Below are positions 46,785 through 56,236 of a DNA stretch of 64,000 nucleotides, one piece after another. How positions within the stretch are numbered: the first letter of the stretch is position 1; each line of letters begins with the position of its first letter. Origin of the DNA: Forficula auricularia (lineage: Eukaryota; Arthropoda; Insecta; Dermaptera; Forficulidae). The stretch covers positions 6,101,171 through 6,165,170 of the forward strand of contig JALMQS010000816.1 in NCBI GenBank assembly GCA_024734495.1. The letters run 5' to 3'. The translations under genes and the position numbers were made by a program. Under the pieces are notes generated by a model. It saw nothing but the letters and a program-made list of their open reading frames with translations, had not been told where the DNA came from and made no database searches.

Positions 46785-47372
46785 GCTCTATACAAAAAAT
46801 AAATACAAATGAATCATTCACAATCATCAAAATCAACCCAGACATAATATAATATAATTTCCTTGGTCAAATTTATAAAACACTTCGTCATTTTTTTTCT
46901 TACTAATTATAATTTTCTGGTAGTTACTCAATGTAACTTCAATGTATTCTAATTTATCGCTAAGTTGTTTTATTTTCCAACATGTAATTTTTATTTTTAA
47001 ATTTAAGACAGATTTCTTAAATTTGTTGGCCAAACTATCAACCTTCTTAGCAAACGGATGTTCTTCTATCTGAAGCACAATACAAGCATTTGAAGTTATT
47101 GATAATGTGGTTAGGGGTCAATCCATTTCTTTTGCACTCCAATAAAAATATTCCTCTATTTTTGTTGTTGGCATATTGTGTTGAAATAGTTGTCCAATTC
47201 TTGACTAATTCTTTGCATTCATTCCCATATGTAACTTGTAAGTTATTAAAGAATCCCCCCGTTAACATATTATTATTGTTATTCAGTTCCATTATCAAAA
47301 TTTGATGTGATAGATCAGAATAAAAAAAAGGAACAATTAAATACCTTGTCAAAACATGCGATCAATTGCAAC

Positions 47373-47400
47373 GTTTAGAAATTTACTGTGGATTCATCAG
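47373..47400 (-). ncRNA. Decayed hammerhead-like core in Penelope pLTR
   Basis: Same repeat as 46756-46784. CTGATGA is intact (47400-47394), but GGCGAAAC has become TTCTAAAC, so the catalytic GAAA and stem II are lost. Confidence 0.5.
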
Positions 47401-47405
47401 GCTCT

Positions 47406-47475
47406 ATACAAAAAATAGTTTTCCTCTGATTTGTCACATCTAATTCTGATAATGGAACTGAATAACAATAATGAT
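47406..47475 (+). mobile_element. Inverted Penelope-like 5' fragment
   Basis: 'cctctgatttgtcacatcta' followed by 'ataatggaactgaataacaa' is the same start region as in the minus-strand element, here on the + strand and abutting it head to head. Inverted partial terminal repeats are common in Penelope insertions. Confidence 0.6.
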
Positions 47476-47579
47476 ATCTGTTTTAATATTATATTAAAAG
47501 TATTAATCTCAAAAATTCACAAATTTAATATAAACGTTTTTTATAAATATAATAATTAGAATGAAAATTAATAATAGAG

Positions 47580-47720
47580 GTCTTTAATTTTACCTGGGTC
47601 GTTAACCGCAACGTGGACACTAAAACCTTGGCCGAACTCGCGGCTTACGAAATGAGCGCGAGACCAGAGAAAAGGTTAAACCTTCATCCTTCGCGTCAAA
47701 TTCATTTAACCAAAGCGACT
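47580..47720. other. GC-richer patch
   Basis: 'gtcgttaaccgcaacgtgga' and 'gagcgcgagaccagag' are not repeated elsewhere in the window and have no ORF or splice pair that I trust. Confidence 0.25.
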
Positions 47721-47993
47721 TGAAATGAGAGGATGAGATGAAAAATGAAATTCGATTGTAAAATTTGAGTATTTGACATTTGTAATATTTAAGTATTACC
47801 TGTTAAAAAAAACTAAAAGAAGAAAAATTGCTTATTTATTTCATGGAAAAAGATGTTTCAATTATGCGAAAGTGTGTGCAAGATATATTTAATTTTAATT
47901 TTTCTTTTTAATGGAGTTGAGCTTAAATCCCCCAAAAAATTCTAGCCTCACCAAAATAATCATTTGATTAAAATGTTAATTATATCATTATTA

Positions 47994-48759
47994 CCCGTAT
48001 AGCACAGAGACCAAAATAAAACCCAAATGCAACTTTTTTGATTGGTTGAATTATAGTCTTTATATAGTTTTAATTAGGTTGAATTACGGTTTCTAAACGG
48101 TAGTTATGTCTCGTTTTTTTCCGTTTGCAACTGTTGTATTAACGTTAAATTATAGTCGCAAAGATTATAATGAAACCGTTCCAAACATGTAGTCGCCAAC
48201 ATTTTGCAACTGTTTATTTATAATTAAATATTTCTTTGATTTGATTAATAAAATGAATCATTACACAATTCTTTAATAAAAAACAATAATCAACATTATA
48301 TATTATATATATAGTACCTGGCCACCAAGCGATGCTTGGTAACTTTTTGCTTCAAGTTAAAAGTTATTAATATAGTACAAGCCCCCTGGACCCCCCCCCA
48401 CGAACCCCGCACTCACACCCCGCCCGCCACCTATATATATATATAATGTTGTTTATTGCTTTTTATTAAAGAATTGTGCAATTATTCATTATATTAATCA
48501 AATCAAAGAAATATTTAATTATAAATAAACAGTTGCAAATCCGTGCCAAAAATGTTGGCGACAACCTGTTTGAAACGGTTGCATTATAATCTTTGTGACT
48601 ATAATTTAACATTAATACAACAGTTGCAAACGGAAAAAACGAGACATAACTACCGTTTAGAAACCGTAATTCAACCTAATTAAAACTATATAAAGACTAT
48701 AATTCAACCAATCAAAAAAGTTGCATTTGGGTTTTATTTTGGTCTCTGTCCTATACGGG
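47994..48759. mobile_element. TIR element CCCGTATAG with long inverted arms
   Basis: Left arm 47994-48305 and right arm 48432-48759 are inverted copies ('agagaccaaaataaaaccca' with 'tgggttttattttggtctct'; 'gaaccgtt' regions; 'aacagttgca' regions). It inserted into the start of the Penelope-like element whose remainder lies at 48765-49012. The centre carries a short Helentron-like fragment. Confidence 0.8.
48313..48431 (+). mobile_element. Helentron/DINE-like 5' fragment with C-rich tract
   Basis: 'agtacctggccaccaagcga' with a perfect 7-bp hairpin ACCAAGC/GCTTGGT, loop GAT (48324-48340). This is followed by a C-rich, G-poor segment (48382-48430), as at 60321-60506. It sits in the middle of the CCCGTATAG element. 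Confidence 0.6.
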
Positions 48760-48764
48760 CTATT

Positions 48765-49012
48765 GTTCAGTTCCATTATCAGTTTTAGATGTAACAAATC
48801 AGAGGAAAAAAGGAAACAATTAAACACCGTGTTAAATAATACAATGCAACGTTTCGCCAATTTATTGTGGCTTCATCAGGCTCTATACAAAAAATAAATA
48901 CAAATTAATCACTCACAATCATTAAATACAACCCAGACATAATATAATATAATTACCTTGAGCAAATTTTTAAAACACTTCGTCATTCAATTTTTTTCTT
49001 GCTAATTAGAAT
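48765..49012 (-). mobile_element. Penelope-like element remnant, copy 2
   Basis: The minus-strand order matches the first remnant: ORF piece ('taaaacacttcgtcat' region, 48970-48985), junction 'aattatattatattatgtct', pLTR with hammerhead core, then 'cctctgatttgttacatct' and MELNN start. The deletion junction between ORF piece and pLTR is the same as in 46686-47405. A start-region piece is followed by the TIR element insertion. Confidence 0.65.
48851..48879 (-). ncRNA. Hammerhead-like core, possible full fold
   Basis: Minus strand CTGATGA (48879-48873), extra A, GCC/GGC, GAAAC (48855-48851), then GUU. ACGU is a self-complementary minimal stem III; GUU would be the cleavage triplet. TTGTATAGAGC upstream pairs with GCATTGTATTA downstream at 9 of 11 positions, counting G-U, with one A-A and one U-U mismatch. 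The pairing is not conserved in the sister copies, so it may be chance. Confidence 0.5.
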
Positions 49013-49014
49013 AT

Positions 49015-49215
49015 GTAATTAACTAGGTAGGCTTCACAAGGAAACTCCTCTGTGAATTCCTGAAGATGGGCATAAGCCTCGAAATACCATATATATAGAG
49101 TCGTGCTAAACAAGCATCTTATCTTTTATTTTTGTGAAACCTACCTAGTATTTTATATATATTTTAAATTTTGAAAAGTTTCTTACATTTTTCAACATTT
49201 TCTTTATTTTATAAA
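49015..49215. mobile_element. GTAGGTTTCA-family element with hammerhead, copy 2
   Basis: The right side ('gagtcgtgctaaacaagcat', 'gtgaaacctacctagtattt') matches 45320-45437. The left arm is cut to 'actaggtaggcttcac' next to the Penelope-like remnant. Confidence 0.75.
49056..49103 (+). ncRNA. Hammerhead ribozyme candidate, copy 2
   Basis: Stem I 5' strand ATTC, CTGAAGA (49060-49066), extra T, stem II GGG/CTC with one G-U, GAAA (49081-49084), an AT stem III region lengthened by 'acc', then GAGT. Compared with 45283, the stem I C-to-U change keeps pairing through a U-G wobble. Confidence 0.55.
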
Positions 49216-49458
49216 ATAAACAACACGAATTCATCCCTCCTAAAAATATTTTCTCCCGTAAGAATAAATAATTTTACTTCCCCGTTAAGTAGCGACTTTA
49301 GCTGTTCTTGGTGATTTCCGCCAATAGAACTCTTGATTTGCAGATAGTGAACTGAAATTTGACTTAAAAGTTTATATTTATAAACTACATCTTACTGTCA
49401 AGTTTTTCTAATTTACTCAGATTCTCTCTTACAAAAATTTTTTCCAGCTAACTGATTC

Positions 49459-50152
49459 TTGAAAATAGACATTTGCTTCAATTTAAATTATTCAACTTTA
49501 ATATGGCAAAACAGATATATGTCAGCGGAGAGCAAAGTTCGCATTTATAAGACAAGCGTGCACCCAGTGTTGACATATGCTGCAGATACAATTTCCACCC
49601 ACCAACTTCTCCGAACAACCGAGAAGAGGATAATTAGAACCATACAGGGGAAAACACTAAGGGCCGGTTGCATGTCGCAAAGTAAATGCTTTTTACCACT
49701 AACCAAAGTAGATGGTAAATGGAGTGACTGGGATGGCCAATCAGATGACAGGCACTGAAAGTTTTCCTGTCATCTGATTGGCCATCCCAGCACCTCCATT
49801 TACCATCTACCTTGGTTAGTGGTAAAAGCATTTACTTTGCGACATGCAACCGGCCCTAAGAGATAGAGTCTGCAGCGAACATTTAAGGCAGATAAGCGGC
49901 ATACCAGACATAGTAGATTGGGCCGGTAGTAGAAAAAGAGAATGGGCAGCCCACGTAGATCGTATGGGAGAGGACAGATTGGCAAAAGTATCAAAAGAAT
50001 GTCGTGCCCAAGGTGTAAGAAGCCTAGGAAGGCTAAACAAAAAGATAGAAAGAGGGCCTAAATGTACACCCTGAGTAAAAATCGAATGGAACAACGTCCT
50101 TTAATTGGAGAAACAGAGGCAGGCCTATTGAGAAGTTTAAGAAGAAGAATTT
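49459..50152 (+). mobile_element. RTE-like LINE 3' fragment split by a MITE
   Basis: Before the MITE: MSAESKVRIYKTSVHPVLTY, then TTEKRIIRTIQGKTLR (49520-49660). After it: DRVCSEHLRQISGIPDIVDW and RKREWAAHVDRMGEDRLAKV (49861-50000). Both are the RT C-terminal region of RTE-type elements. The 3' end is 'aagaagaagaat' at 50140-50151. Frame is kept across the MITE site apart from the insertion itself. Confidence 0.8.
49661..49856. mobile_element. Harbinger-like MITE, TIR GGGCCGGTTG, copy 2
   Basis: 196 bp, flanked by TAA (49658-49660 and 49857-49859). Ends GGGCCGGTTGCATGTCGC and its exact inverse. The arms pair over about 85 bp. It sits inside the RTE reading frame; removing it and one TAA restores continuity of the surrounding sequence, which proves the duplication. 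Confidence 0.95.
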
Positions 50153-50270
50153 TAATTGACAGGAGCCAGATCGTTAGGTTTTAGATAACAAGCGAAGCTA
50201 ATTGAAAATTAAAAGAGATTCCTTAATTCTCAAAAATTATAGAACATAAAATTGTTTTAAATTTCTTATT

Positions 50271-51493
50271 ATTACTTTACCATACAGGGTATGGTCAAGT
50301 ATTGGAATCGTGCATGAAAAAAGTGGTTTTTCCTTATTTTTTTCGAAATATCTCAAAAACGGCTGAAAATATTTTGATTAAAAAAATTGACCGAATTCAT
50401 GGCATTTCGCTCTACAAAAAGGCCCTAATAAGTGAACATCGAAAAAATTATATTTTTCGAGATAATATTTGTTTTGTCAAAATGTCTGTTAGTTAGTTAG
50501 TTGGTCTGTGCGTTACCAAATTTTTGTGGACGAGCTAGCTCAAAAACTAGTGTGAATATAGAAACCAAATTTCAAACGTAGTTTTGGTCCATTGAGATTA
50601 TGATCTGATTAGATTTTGGTACATATCAACTCAAAATTAAGGGGGGTGGAGGGGGGTTAAAAATTAAAAATTTAGGCAAACTCAACCAAATTTTGTACAC
50701 ATAATCAGTGGGCCCACAGTAATCTAAAAATACAAAAACTAACCGCCCAAAATGGGTGTGGAGGGGGGTATGTAGGTTCAAAAAATGAAAATATAGCCTC
50801 TTGTACCAAACTCAACCAAATTTTGTATACATAATCAGGACCCAGGTGTCTAAAAATGCAAAAACTAACCCCCCCCCCAACCCACCCCTTTTTCTTCTTA
50901 AGGTGCCGATCCGTGACAAATGTTGGCTATCATCATGGCAATCCTCACTTTATCAACAGCAATACGGAAGAGTTGTTGGGAGGTCTTGTTGAACCAGGTC
51001 CTGAGGTTCTTCAACCACGATATCCTTCTTCTTCAGGGACCTCTTTTTCCGAAAATCTTCCCCTGTAGAATAGATTGAAGCAAAGTATACCGGGTTTCGT
51101 TCCTCATAATATGACCGAGGTACTGCAATTTTCGGGCCTTGATGTCATCCACCACTTCGAGGTCCTACTTCATTCTTTCCAGAACTTCGGCATTAGTCAT
51201 TCGTGCTGTCCAGGGAATTTTAAGGATTCTTCGATACAGCCACATCTCGAACGCGTTTATCCTCTTAATAATGGCCTCGTTCAAGGTCCAAGACTCTACA
51301 CCATACAAGAGGACAGAGAAGACATAACAACGCAGAAGTCTTGTTTTTAAATCAAGAGAGATATTGTGGCTCTTGAACCCCACCCCTACATGATTATAAA
51401 TAATTTTATTAAATATTAAATATAAGTGAGGGGCCAGGTTGTATGGTAAAGTCAAGTGGATGGCCACATCAGAACACGTCAGCTTATTTTTAC
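50271..51493 (-). mobile_element. Helentron/DINE-like element (family A), copy 3
   Basis: Minus-strand copy. The 3' hairpin is at 50275-50303 (ACCATAC/GTATGGT complement), the internal 'gattatgtatacaaaatttg' units at about 50680-50840, and the 5' end 'ctgacgtgttctgatgtggc' complement at 51455-51484. An RTE fragment occupies 50889-51376. Confidence 0.75.
50889..51376 (-). mobile_element. RTE-like LINE 3' fragment nested in Helentron-like element
   Basis: Minus strand encodes RCYVFSVLLYGVESWTLNEA and FEMWLYRRILKIPWTARMTN, then ARKLQYLGHIMRNETRYTLL and later MMIANICHGSAP-stop. These are hallmark RTE C-terminal motifs. The tail is 'aagaagaagaaa'. Frame is nearly intact but 5'-truncated. The insertion splits a unit of the host element. 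Confidence 0.85.
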
Positions 51494-51519
51494 TATGTGT
51501 AAAAATAAGATCACTGTGA

Positions 51520-52055
51520 ATTGGCTTTCGCCACTTTCCTCCTAATTCTAATCTTCTCCCCTTCTGATGATTTCATATCTTTATTTAAGAGGCAGGTGAT
51601 GATGTATCTTTTTCCATTCATCACATTTGCCTAGAATGCATCCTTGTGTCTGATGTACATGACCAATCGTTCATCACCATCATCGTCTGGCTGAGCTGTT
51701 CGTTTTCTCGACTAATCCGTGAGTTTTCCTTCTCCCTCGTTTCGAGTGACAGGTGCTCAACGTTCAACGTTCAACGTTCAACCTTGACAGCAGAGAAGCC
51801 GCGGATTACAAAACGCCTCCCCTCACCCCTCACCCCTTACCCCACAAAGCTTCGCCAATCTCACTCATCTTGCTGCTTGCTCCTCATTCAAATATATCAC
51901 TTTCAGCCACACCCTTCTAACAGTTTCTACATGATAAGTACTCCTATTATTCCATAAGTCATACTAACAATTAAATAAGAATAATTTTTAGAAAAAAAAA
52001 CTGCAACGGATCGTTGCTAAACTTTATATCTATCTTATATCTTTATATTTATAAC
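51520..52055 (+). other. Unique pyrimidine-rich region with AACGTT repeats
   Basis: Not repeated in the window. 51530-51960 is C/T-rich on the + strand and contains three copies of CAACGTT in tandem (51758-51780). Open frames here (51646-51957) are low-complexity. It could be host regulatory or 5' UTR sequence. Confidence 0.35.
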
Positions 52056-52059
52056 TATC

Positions 52060-52588
52060 TTATTCTAGGGTAAAGTACTTTAAAATATAATTTTACAAAA
52101 AAAAACCTTTATTGGTGGTCCTCGCGGTACTTAATTACAATATTAAATTTCATCAAAATTGGTTTAGTCATTTTCAAAATATTTAGAAAAAAACTAAAAA
52201 ACTATTGAAATAAAGTACTAATGTTTGTGGGCCGATATGTACCAAAAACTAATCAGCGGTTCATTTTGTTTAAATAATGGTAGGTTTTCAATTTCATTTC
52301 AATCGGTTGTACGGTGTGGAAAAAATCGTGGACGAAAAAAACGATAACATCCATCCATCCGCACGCACTTCCTGAAAAAATCGCACTTTTTGGCCTGTGG
52401 ACGAGACCCCATGTAATTTTTAGCAAAACCGTCACGTGCTAAAATTCAACCTAAATGAATACTACAATTTGGGACTTTAATTGAGACCATGGGTTCCGTA
52501 GTCTTTACCTGAGGACCCTTTGAAGTCGCGCTTGAGACAAGACCGATTACAATACTTTACCCATGCTTCGCATTGGATAAAGTAAAAT
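52060..52588 (+). mobile_element. Helentron/DINE-like element (family B), shorter copy
   Basis: Matches 5840-6333 from 'aattaaatttcatcaaaatt' to the end, including 'ccgcacgcacttcctgaaaa', 'gagaccatgggttccgtagt' and the 3' hairpin at 52552-52583. The 5' boundary is approximate. It abuts the next palindrome directly. Confidence 0.7.
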
Positions 52589-52589
52589 A

Positions 52590-53012
52590 CCGACTTCAAA
52601 AAATTAAATGCAACAAATAAAATAATAAGAACTCAAAAAATAAAATAAAATTCACTAAAAGGTATAAAATAATTATCTAATTTATTTACATCTAAACGAT
52701 GAAATTGTTACATGAAATCACTTTTTGAAGTCGGTGTCAAACATACATTTTATGAATCGCACTCGACGAATCTTACTTAGTACCTATGTTTGGCGAGTAA
52801 TGAAGACAACATCGCGTAAGCTCTATTATGTAGTTTGTTTGACACCGACTTCAAAAAGTGATTTGATGTAACAATTTCATCGTTTAGTTGTAACTAAATA
52901 AGATACCTAATTATTTTATACCTTTTAGTGCATTTTATTTTATTTTTAAGTTCTTATTATTTTATTTGTTGCATTTAATTTTTTTGAAGTCGGTTTTTTA
53001 TTTTATTTTCTA
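52590..53012. mobile_element. Palindromic MITE, TIR ACCGACTTCAAAAAATTAAA
   Basis: Left arm 52588-52735 and right arm 52850-53004 are inverted copies. The inner sequence repeats the terminal motif (GAAGTCGGTGTCAAAC with GTTTGACACCGACTTC), so the element has nested inverted ends. ACCGACTTCAAAAAA-type ends are widespread in insect genomes. Confidence 0.85.
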
Positions 53013-53139
53013 AAAATTATTTTTGTTTTTCTCTTTTTAGTGATCTTAAGAATAGTGACTTATAATAATACCTTATTGCTCTCGTAAGAGAAAGATTCTT
53101 CGATTATTTCGATTATTTGAACATAAGAATTGGAGATGT

Positions 53140-53465
53140 CTCCTTATTTTGTCATTGATCATATCATCAAGAACTTGACCAAATTAATAATCATCAAGGT
53201 ATCCCCTTTCCAATAAAAAAAGAATCATCGAAATCGGTGCATAAACAAGGAAGTTATGTCTTTATATGTGAACAAACATAACATAAAAAGGTCCGATACT
53301 AATGAAATTTATACGGGATCAATCGGCAACTATACTGAAGCCAATGCAAAAAAATCATCGAAATCGGTCCACATGGTAAAGAAATCGATGCACAAACACG
53401 CAAAAAAAAAATACATTCCGTTGAATTGATAAATTCCTCCTTTTTTTTTGAAGTCGGTTAAAAAG
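53140..53465. mobile_element. Related GAAGTCGGTT-ended fragment
   Basis: Ends 'ctcctttttttttgaagtcggtt' near 53439-53459 and contains three 'aatcatcgaaatcggt' phrases (53223, 53354 and nearby). One-ended relic of the same or a sister family. Confidence 0.6.
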
Positions 53466-53508
53466 TGAAGAAATTAATTTTTTCCTCCAAAAATGTAATA
53501 GATATGAT

Positions 53509-54444
53509 GAGGCATTCCACGCCAAATCAGATGGTTTGAAAAAATTCAATTTTTGATTTACTTCAATTTTTGACTTTTTTAGGACCCATCAAAAAACTCT
53601 TCCTCTTCCTGGTAAATTTTGAATTTTTTTTGATCACCGGTTTAAAAGATATCGAATTTCCGTTTTTCGCTCATAATTTCTTCAAAAATGGTCCAAATTT
53701 AATTTTTTTTTTTTTTTTTTTTTAATTTTTGTTTAAAAAAATACAAAACAATTATTTAAAGTGTTTTTATATGCAATTTTTCAGTTTGAAAATTTTAATC
53801 TTGTTTTTGAAAATGTATGTACATTTCGATTTTTTTGATAATTTTTTTATTTTAAACTTCTATTCATTCTACACATTTGAAGACCAGGTTGATAGTTGTC
53901 GTATTATAATGACTATTTTTTTCGATTTTGATTTTTTTCACCAAACGAGAATACAAATTATTTATTTTAAACACCTGTTAACTATAAAAATAAATTCAAA
54001 ATAACTAAAAAAGAGAACTCAATACCAAAAAGTGGTTTTAATAATGGTTAATAAAGAATAAAATTTTTCGAAATTTTAAAAATAAAAAAAAAATAGTAAT
54101 ATCATAGGACCACTATCAACCCGGTCTTAAAATTTGTAGAATGAATAGAAGTTTAAAATAAAAAATCGAAGAGTAGGTTTACATACAGTTTCAAAAACAA
54201 GATTAAAAAATCGCATATAGAAACACTTTAAATAATTGTTTTGTATTTTTTTCTAAAAAGTATGTAAAAAAAAAATGGACCATTTTGGAAGATGTGCGAA
54301 ATACAGAAGTTTGATATCTTTTGATCAAAAAAATTTCAAAATTTACCAGGAACAGTTTTTTGACGGGTACCAAAAAATGTCAAAAAATGAAGGAAATCTA
54401 AAATTAAAATTTTTTAAAACGTCCGATTTGGCGTGGAATGTCTC
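53509..54444. mobile_element. 936-bp foldback, TIR GAGRCATTCCACGCCAAATC
   Basis: Left end GAGGCATTCCACGCCAAATC, right end GATTTGGCGTGGAATGTCTC. Arms pair as far as 'gaccaggttgatagttgtcg' (53881) with 'ccactatcaacccggtct' (54112). The spacer of about 170 bp and arms are A/T-rich. No transposase; the open frames at 53729 and 54275 are by-products of the arms. Confidence 0.85.
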
Positions 54445-54821
54445 GTATATAAAATAAAATATTTTAATTTTACTTTATTTGAATCGCTGATTGCAGAAAG
54501 GGTCAACTCACTGAACTGAAGCTTTGAGAAAAACGCAAAAAACTGTTTTTTGGGACATGTGAAATATAATTGAAGAAACATTTAATGCGCAAATCAAAAA
54601 TATATTAATATATTGAAACAGAATTTTTTTTAATAGTAATCAAACTATTTGCTTTAATCACTTAAGTCTTAGTGTCTTTCAACGTTGACAAACATATATC
54701 TATAATTTTTAAGAGTTCTGTGACGGTTCAAGGTGGAACATTTTTAATAATAATAAAGTAAGTAGCATTTCAAGGTTGGTTTCACAAAAAAATAAAACAA
54801 TTACCTATATGTTTAGAGTTT

Positions 54822-54877
54822 TTATCTCTTAATATATATATTTCAGGTTTTAATCCTATCATCAGGAGTTAATATAC
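54822..54877 (-). ncRNA. Hammerhead ribozyme candidate, cleavage site altered
   Basis: Minus strand: TTAACTC, CTGATGA (54865-54859), extra T, stem II AGG/CCT with 7-nt loop, GAAA (54844-54841), an (AU)n stem III, then 'TAA' and GAGATAA (54828-54822). Stem I pairs at 6 of 7 positions. Two extra nucleotides at the cleavage position, compared with the + strand copy, probably inactivate it. Confidence 0.65.
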
Positions 54878-54889
54878 ATATTTTCTATG

Positions 54890-54938
54890 TTAACTCCTGA
54901 TGATGCGCTCAAAACCCGAAATATATATATCGAGATAA
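54890..54938 (+). ncRNA. Type I hammerhead ribozyme candidate
   Basis: Stem I TTAACTC (54890-54896) pairs with GAGATAA (54932-54938), six of seven positions. CTGATGA at 54897-54903, extra T, stem II GCG/CCC with one mismatch (54905-54917), GAAA at 54918-54921, self-complementary AUAUAUAUAU stem III (54921-54930), C17 at 54931 (triplet AUC). All universally required core bases are present; the stem II mismatch and the extra T are the weak points. Confidence 0.75.
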
Positions 54939-55019
54939 AAACTCTAAAAATATATTTGTTTTATTTTTTGTGAAACCAACCTTGAAATTCTATTTTCTTT
55001 TTTATTATATATCTATATA

Positions 55020-56090
55020 ATCATGACTTAGATCCTTTCTGCATTTACTTGAATTTGAACCAGAAATTCTGGAACAGTTCTCCGCTTTGGGAATACAAAA
55101 ATTTGGGCACCAGAAGGGAAACTTTTTATGACTTTCTATTCTTAAATTATCGCCGAAATCAGAATATAGACAAACACAGCAGGCACAACAATATAAAAAA
55201 TGGTTGAAAATGATTTTTTCCCACGTTTTAAAATATGAAAAGTAAAAAGAAATTCGAGTGAATTCAATACTCAACAAGAGTGGCGGACGTAAAGAGTAAT
55301 TTCATTCAAATGCAAACTCCAAATTAAATTTATAAACTTATACAATGAAAAAAGTCCTATAAATAAATGTTGTCAAAAAAGATGAAGGATTTTTCCCGTA
55401 GCGACTTGTCAATCTGAAGATTGCGGAAGCTCTTAAGAGATTAAATTATGCAACCTGTAACCATTGTACGATGATAAAGGAACTACACGCATTCCTTTTG
55501 CTCAAGTATAGTAGAAACTTTATTGTCCAGTATAGAAATTTACATAAAATGAATGGGACGAGCAGGTTGGGCTTTATCTAACAAGAAAATATAAACGAAA
55601 TCCCATGGGATTGCCTCTCATCTAGCGGGACAGCAGACAAAATATTTTCAGTGATATATGATCTTCACTAAAAGATATTTATTTTGTATCAATCTTTATC
55701 TTGATTAATTAATTAAATGAAATCTAAGGTTAGGGGATGTCTGAATTAACTATTATAAATAATCTCCTGAGTGTATTCTAGAACTTTCAACTATACGTAA
55801 TTTAAATAAACATTTTATTAATTTTTCATAAATTCAGTATTTTATGTAGTATAATAAGCTGATTCAATGAAAGAACTACAAATTGAAAATATTTAGTTTG
55901 ACGAGAGTATGAGAGTTGTTGATTCTTAAGGTGAAATCAATGTGATTTAGCATCAAACAGAAGACACTCATTAAAGAAGCTACTATAAATGATTGTCATA
56001 ACAATAGATATTTAAATTTTATAAATTAAAGGGTTTTTTAGTAACATAAAATAAATAAATAAACTAACTTAACTGACTATTATATATATA
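55020..56090. other. No recognisable gene
   Basis: AT-rich. The open frame on the minus strand at 55005-55277 (a few Cys, no motif) and 55370-55640, slightly GC-richer, gave nothing I recognise. Confidence 0.4.
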
Positions 56091-56094
56091 ATTA

Positions 56095-56236
56095 TTATAT
56101 AGCAAAGTAGCTGTATAATTTTAGGTTATATAACATTTATGTTTTGTTGCTGTTTTATAAGTGCTCCATAACGCTTATACAACATCAATACAACATAACA
56201 GTTGTATAACCTAAAATTATACAGCTATTTATAGTA
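56095..56236. repeat. Inverted-repeat MITE-like element
   Basis: 'agctgtataattttaggtta' (56109-56128) pairs with 'gtataacctaaaattatacagct' (56203-56225); arms of about 55 nt and a 30-nt loop. Termini unclear. Confidence 0.75.

Larger units (their letters stand above)
46686..47405 (-). mobile_element. Penelope-like element, internally deleted
   Basis: Minus strand, in order: a decayed hammerhead core (47400-47373), a start region, an N-terminal ORF piece with MELNN at about 47294 and FLLECKRNGLTPNHIINNF, then after a frameshift SLANKFKKSVLNLKIKITCW and KIKQLSDKLEYIEVTLSN (46900-47045). Directly after that comes a second pLTR-like repeat with an intact-looking core (46784-46756). The 'NLKIKITxWKIKQLxxKLxxLExxLS' block is typical of the Penelope N-terminal domain. 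RT and GIY-YIG parts are missing. Confidence 0.7.
54744..55012. mobile_element. Palindromic element with two opposed hammerheads
   Basis: Arms: 54765-54865 pairs with 54890-54992 ('caaggttggtttcacaaaaa' with 'tttttgtgaaaccaaccttg'; 'agagtttttatctc' with 'gagataaaaactct'; 'catcaggagttaa' with 'ttaactcctgatg'). The loop is about 25 bp. Each strand carries a hammerhead core that starts near the loop and reads outward. Confidence 0.9.

Noticed and set aside
46833..47352. Host gene encoding two short basic proteins on the minus strand
   Set aside because: The residue patterns and flanking repeats identify a Penelope-like element N-terminus with a frameshift.
54275..54457. Open frame MDHFGRCAKYRSL... 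as a protein gene
   Set aside because: Lies in the right arm of the 936-bp foldback and mirrors the left arm; no codon bias or domain.
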